Of a stretch of 64,000 bases of DNA, positions 60,797-64,000 are shown in pieces (the first letter of the stretch is position 1; each line of letters opens with the position of its first letter). A program made the position numbers and the translations under genes. Source of the stretch: Pseudosporangium ferrugineum. GTDB taxonomy: Bacteria > Actinomycetota > Actinomycetes > Mycobacteriales > Micromonosporaceae. The notes beneath the pieces are model-generated. The model saw only the letters and a list, made by a program, of their open reading frames with translations, was not told the origin of the DNA and ran no database searches. Where the stretch lies: contig NZ_PVZG01000017.1 of the NCBI RefSeq assembly GCF_003002065.1, positions 80,285 to 144,284 on the forward strand, in the 5' to 3' direction.

Positions 60797-60802
60797 TAAC
60801 CT
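60797..60802 (+). promoter_or_regulatory. Probable -10 element for a leaderless transcript
   Basis: TAACCT ends six bases before the ATG at 60809; no ribosome-binding site is visible. Confidence 0.5.
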
Positions 60803-60808
60803 GCGTGA

Positions 60809-61093
60809 ATGGCGGACGACGACTTCACGATCACACTCACCCACGACCAGGCTCTGATCCTGTCCGACTGGCTCCACACAATGCTGATGGGGGACACCCC
60901 CGAATTCGACGCCCTGGTCAACCGCGACCCCGCCGTCTGGTCACCCGTGTACGCAATCTCCGGGGCGCTGGAGACGACGCTGGTCGAGGTCTTCAAACCC
61001 GACTATCTCGACCTGGTGGCAGCGGCCCGCGAACGCCTGCTCGACAGCCTGGGAGAAATCGGCCGCCCCCCGAACAACACCACGCAAGCCTGA
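60809..61093 (+). CDS. Small conserved-looking protein of unknown function
   Basis: A 94-residue soluble protein with a helical pattern: FTITLTHDQALILSDWLHTML, then WSPVYAISGALETTLVEVF and DLVAAARERLLDSL. It resembles short actinobacterial hypothetical proteins, for which I know no function. The transcript is probably leaderless. Confidence 0.68.
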   Translation: MADDDFTITLTHDQALILSDWLHTMLMGDTPEFDALVNRDPAVWSPVYAISGALETTLVEVFKPDYLDLVAAARERLLDSLGEIGRPPNNTTQA

Positions 61094-61290
61094 CACCAGG
61101 GAAAGTCGGCCTTCGCTCTTCCCGCACCCGGCCGGGCGGCTGACTCCGGCGCCTCAACACCCAACCAGCTGCCGAGTTGTCCCTTTTCCGACCAAGGCGA
61201 CCGATAAGCGTGGCGCTGGCCGGCCGCTGCGGCGGCTCGCCACCGAATGGGCGGTGTCGGTAGGTGCCTGGCTGTCGGTGGCAGCGGCTC

Positions 61291-61848
61291 TCAGCGATGT
61301 ACGAGGGACCGCGTGTCGAGTTCGAACCGGAACGGGTGCTCAGAGGTCAGGCTCGTGCCGGTCTTCACGACGGTTTCCTCGACATAGTGCTGACCGTCGA
61401 GGCGGTTGAGTCGCAGTGTCAGCGAGTCTGGCACCTCGTGCTCGACCAGGAGGTACCACCCGATACCGGCGGCGGCGTAGAGCTGCATCTTGAGGACGCG
61501 GTCCATGGCGGCGTTACTCGGCGAGACGATCTCGCCGATCAGAAGCACACGAGAGGCGTCCGCCGTGACGTCTTCCTCGTCCACGTCCACGACGGCCAGG
61601 TCAGGAATCACGATACGGCCGGTATGCAGCCGGACGTTGATCGCCTCGTAGACGAAGAGTCCGGCTGGCTCGGCGCCGTCTTCCAGCGCGTTCGCCAGGC
61701 GGCGGGAGAGGCGCTGATGGCTCATGCTCGGCGCGGGGCTCACGACCAGGCTCCCGTCGATGAGCTCGATCCGATCCGTCGTCTCACCGAGTGCGAAATA
61801 CTCGTCCTCAGTCCATGGACCGACGTGGTCAACCACTCCCACGCTCAT
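61291..61848 (-). CDS. Uma2 family endonuclease (DUF820)
   Basis: A 185-residue PD-(D/E)xK nuclease-fold protein. Typical motifs: YFALGETTDRIELIDGSLVVSPAPSMSHQRLS (start in parts), IPDLAVVDVDEEDV (first acidic residues), VLLIGEIVSPSNAAMDRVLKMQLYAAAGIGWYLLV (Glu and Lys of the active site). Uma2 proteins are common in actinobacteria and cyanobacteria; their biological role is unclear. It lies in the accessory block. Confidence 0.9.
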   Translation of the reverse strand: MSVGVVDHVGPWTEDEYFALGETTDRIELIDGSLVVSPAPSMSHQRLSRRLANALEDGAEPAGLFVYEAINVRLHTGRIVIPDLAVVDVDEEDVTADASRVLLIGEIVSPSNAAMDRVLKMQLYAAAGIGWYLLVEHEVPDSLTLRLNRLDGQHYVEETVVKTGTSLTSEHPFRFELDTRSLVHR

Positions 61849-62232
61849 CGACTACGTCACCCCCCAGCAGCGGCTGATAAGAAGATGCTCTCGCCCACGG
61901 TACGGCACTCCAAGCGGCACGGCGTCCCTGCAGAGCTGGCCCGCTGGAGTGAGGAGAACGAGGTCGTCCTCTAGCCGAGGCGGTGACCACGTCACTCGAA
62001 TGCCGCAAGAACCTCCGCTTGACCCAACGGCCTACTGAGGTGACGGTTGTGACCGACGCCCAAGCTCCGCACTGATGGTGGCCCCCGCGGTCGCGTCGCA
62101 CTGCCGAACTATTTCTCTGAATCAAGGCGCGGCGCGGCCGGACGCGCTCGGCCTGCTGGCGGCCTCCGGCCGGCATCGGCCAGCGCACCGGCCAACCGTT
62201 CTCGGGTGCTGTTGTTGCTGGCGTATGTCTTC
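61849..62232. other. Intergenic region between two leftward genes
   Basis: 384 bases with no convincing gene. The open frames here are reversed or shifted reflections of neighbours, and no terminator or operator is clear. Confidence 0.5.
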
Positions 62233-62604
62233 TTACGGGCGGCGGTTCCAGCGCTCGATGTGGGCTTGGAACCACTCGGACGCGATAGCTGCCGCGTCCC
62301 GTGGGTCACCGGCGAGATCGATGCTGAGCCCGTCAGGCGGGCTGGTGTCGACGAGCGCTTCAGCCGCACGGAGCCCGTCGTCCCAGTTGAGGCAGGAAGG
62401 ACTCCACCCGCCCCGCAACTGTGCCCCGTCGTAGTCGACGCGCAGGGTTTCCAGCACGGCGCCGCCTTTGACGAAGTCATAGGACACCAGCATCCATGGC
62501 TCGCCGTCAGGGTCCTGGTGATACCAGTCCTGCAGATCGGGGACACGCTGGGACATCTCCCGGAGGAAGATTTCTTCGTGCTCCAGTGGATCGAGTTCGC
62601 GCAC
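62233..62604 (-). CDS. Small protein of unknown function
   Basis: A 123-residue soluble protein with a GTG start. Mixed helix/strand pattern, acidic, with WYHQDPDGEPWMLVSYDFVKGGAVLETLRVDYDG in the centre (shown in order) and SEWFQAHIERW at the end. It could be an immunity-type protein, but no family is recognised and no partner toxin is near. Confidence 0.6.
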   Translation of the reverse strand: MRELDPLEHEEIFLREMSQRVPDLQDWYHQDPDGEPWMLVSYDFVKGGAVLETLRVDYDGAQLRGGWSPSCLNWDDGLRAAEALVDTSPPDGLSIDLAGDPRDAAAIASEWFQAHIERWNRRP

Positions 62605-62914
62605 CTGGGAACGATCTCAGGTCTGGGCGTGCCTTCGGCAGGAGTCTCGGGCTTTTGAGATGGTGGCCGCCATCCCGCCCACCGCCGAACCAGGCAAGCC
62701 GAGCAGACCACCGCCAGCGTTCATACATCTCTACCGGGCGCGAGTTGTGGCGGCCCCGGCGGCGACCCGCATCCCGATGGGTGGTTCTACGGCGGACGGG
62801 ACGGCTTGAGAGGCAAGGACGGGGGAGTGGCACGGAAGATCGACCTGCCCGCGATCCGCCCCCAACTGCTCGCGACGAGCCGGATTCGGCCGGATCTTGC
62901 TGGACCCTACGAGA
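62605..62914. other. Intergenic region before the tRNA
   Basis: About 310 bases. A small open frame from GTG 62829 runs into the tRNA gene and is rejected. No gene is supported here. Confidence 0.5.
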
Positions 62915-62951
62915 ACGGCCCCGGAGCGCGTTTCGCAGCTCACGGGGCCGT
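62915..62951 (-). terminator. Terminator-like hairpin after tRNA-Tyr
   Basis: ACGGCCCCG (62915-62923) and CGGGGCCGT (62943-62951) pair perfectly; inside, GAGC/GCTC extends the stem. On the minus strand the hairpin follows the tRNA and ends with TTCTCGT. Confidence 0.75.
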
Positions 62952-62963
62952 TATTGGTGCCTG

Positions 62964-63044
62964 TGGCGGGTAGAGGATTCGAACCTCTGTAGCTTTCGCG
63001 ACGGATTTACAGTCCGCTCCCATTGGCCGCTCGGGCAACCCGCC
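62964..63044 (-). tRNA. tRNA-Tyr (anticodon GTA)
   Basis: An 81-base class II tRNA on the minus strand. The acceptor stem GGCGGGT/ACCCGCC, D-loop, anticodon stem-loop with GTA (63008-63010), a long variable arm (GTCGCGAAAGC) and a T-arm GAGGTTCGAATCCTC all fit. The 3' CCA is not encoded. It marks the right edge of the accessory block and could have served as an integration site. Confidence 0.96.
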
Positions 63045-63194
63045 TGGGCATCGCCGCCGTGGTGTTCGGTGGCAGCGGAGAACAGGATAGCCGTAGCCGC
63101 GGGCTGTTCCGCAACCGGGTACGGTCGGCATGTCGGGGGGCCTTCGGGTGCCCTCGTGGACATCGATTCGTGGCCCAGCAGCAGGAGTCTGATC

Positions 63195-63689
63195 ATGGCA
63201 GCCAGCCCGTCGTTCGACATCGTCAGCAAGGTCGACGGCCAGGAGGTGGACAACGCCTTCCACCAGGCGGAGAAGGAGCTTGGGACCCGGTTCGATTTTC
63301 GGGGGACCGGGACCAGCATCGTCAAGTCGGGGGAGAACGGGGTCACCATCACCTCGGAGACCGAGGAGCGGGCTTCCGCCGCGCTCGACGTCTACAAGGA
63401 GAAGCTGGTCAAGCGGAACATCTCGCTGAAGTCGCTGGAGGCCGGCGAGCCGCGGCAGTCGGGGAAGACGTACAAGATCGACTGCAAGGTCATCGAGGGG
63501 ATCGAGACCGACAAGGCCAAGGCCATCAGCAAGAAAATCCGGGATGAGGGGCCGAAGGGCGTGCAGGCGCAGATCCAGGGCGACCAGCTGCGGGTCACCG
63601 GCAAGAAGCGGGACGACCTGCAGGCCGTCATCGCCCTGCTCAAGCAGGAGGACTTCGGCGTCGCGCTGCAGTTCACGAACTACCGGTAA
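63195..63689 (+). CDS. yajQ: YajQ family nucleotide-binding protein
   Basis: A 164-residue DUF520 protein: SFDIVSKVDGQEVDNAFHQAEKEL at the start, DFRGTGTSIV in the middle and DDLQAVIALLKQEDFGVALQFTNYR at the end. Two ferredoxin-like repeats are expected. In Xanthomonas and Pseudomonas relatives bind cyclic di-GMP and act with a regulator; in actinobacteria the role is not clear. AGGAG lies eight bases before the ATG. Confidence 0.95.
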   Translation: MAASPSFDIVSKVDGQEVDNAFHQAEKELGTRFDFRGTGTSIVKSGENGVTITSETEERASAALDVYKEKLVKRNISLKSLEAGEPRQSGKTYKIDCKVIEGIETDKAKAISKKIRDEGPKGVQAQIQGDQLRVTGKKRDDLQAVIALLKQEDFGVALQFTNYR

Positions 63690-63719
63690 GCGGGCCGGGC
63701 GGGGCGCAGACTGAGGTGC

Positions 63720-63866
63720 ATGGACCTTGGTACGGCCACGCTGGTCGTCGGCGGTGTGATCGGGTCGGTGCTCGTGGTCTTCGGGGTGCGGATGCTGGTC
63801 ACCGGCCGGGGGCCGGCGGGCATCCTGCGGAACTTCCCGGCCGTACGCGACGCCGCCCTTTACTGA
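63720..63866 (+). CDS. Tiny single-pass membrane protein
   Basis: A 48-residue protein, too short for automatic calls. ATG 63720 follows GAGG. One helix (TLVVGGVIGSVLVVFGVRML) is followed by a short cytosolic tail (TGRGPAGILRNFPAVRDAALY). It begins 30 bases after yajQ and may be part of its transcript. No function known. Confidence 0.65.
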   Translation: MDLGTATLVVGGVIGSVLVVFGVRMLVTGRGPAGILRNFPAVRDAALY

Positions 63867-64000
63867 GCTTCTGGGGTTGAGGTCACTCCTACGTCCACAT
63901 CGCCGCTTTGGGTGATTCCTGCCGGTTCGGGACTGCTGTCTAGTTAGGGCATGCGATACGGGGATGGCGGCGGGGTTGGACCGCAACAACGCGCCCGCCG
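63867..64000. other. Right end of the window
   Basis: 134 bases. A possible gene could start at ATG 63964 (MAAGLDRNNAPA) and run out of the window, but no ribosome-binding site is clear. Confidence 0.3.

Noticed and set aside
62829..62973. Small GTG-started frame ending within the tRNA-Tyr gene
   Set aside because: It crosses a terminator hairpin and the tRNA and has no ribosome-binding site or family.
63964..64000. Start of a further gene at the right edge
   Set aside because: Only 12 codons are visible and no ribosome-binding site or -10 is clear.

Overview
The window is very GC-rich DNA from an actinobacterium. Codon use, GTG starts, an F420-type oxidoreductase, a DUF3107/TetR/DUF3152/moeZ neighbourhood and an IdeR-type iron box all point there; a filamentous soil genus such as Actinoplanes (Micromonosporaceae) is the likeliest guess, but no ribosomal RNA is present to prove it. 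Nearly all of the first 55 kb is tightly packed chromosomal-type coding sequence. A second, slightly less GC-rich block of accessory character lies between about 55.7 and 62.9 kb and ends at a tRNA-Tyr gene.

Layout. 0-2.8 kb: end of a sensor histidine kinase, its CheY-like regulator, an inositol-phosphatase-like enzyme and an SDR dehydrogenase. 2.9-9.5 kb: a secreted coiled-coil hydrolase, a membrane/spermidine-synthase fusion, a Ser/Thr kinase with an extracellular CBM2-like domain, and a KtrAB potassium uptake pair. 9.6-16.4 kb: an SDR with an internal repeat, a small conserved protein, a RecQ-type helicase fused to a phosphoribosyltransferase-like domain, an NlpC/P60 peptidase, and a CsoR-CopZ-histidine-rich membrane protein copper operon. 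16.6-19 kb: a methyltransferase and an iron-box-controlled heme oxygenase operon. 19-31.7 kb: a conserved actinobacterial neighbourhood (DEAD-box helicase, DUF3107, TetR, two DUF3152 proteins, moeZ, proBA, an alkyltransferase-like protein). 31.7-38.4 kb: methyltransferase, TetR with its divergent epimerase target, gamma-glutamyltransferase, transporter and PLP enzyme. 38.4-48.5 kb: a partial second complex I set (nuoB, C, H, I, J, K, L, M, N) interrupted by a DUF2252 gene and lacking nuoA, D, E, F and G. 48.6-55.7 kb: HtpX, MFS exporter, GntR regulator with a GH16-like secreted enzyme, MOSC protein, a decayed acetyltransferase, and a TetR-LLM flavin oxidoreductase pair. 55.7-62.9 kb: FtsX-type ABC exporter, a small secreted cysteine peptide, a stretch without convincing genes, and several small proteins of unknown role plus a Uma2 nuclease. 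63-64 kb: tRNA-Tyr, YajQ and a tiny membrane protein.

Three themes recur. First, GC-rich tandem repeats occur between genes and, with periods that are multiples of three, inside genes: heme oxygenase (5 x 45 bp), an SDR (7 x 18 bp), NuoC (27 bp units) and the copper protein (21 bp units). Second, at least ten genes have a TANNNT-like hexamer ending only 6-8 bases before the start codon, so they are probably transcribed without a leader. Third, several regulators sit beside clear palindromic operators (CsoR, IdeR, two TetR, one GntR/HutC), which lets their targets be named from sequence alone.
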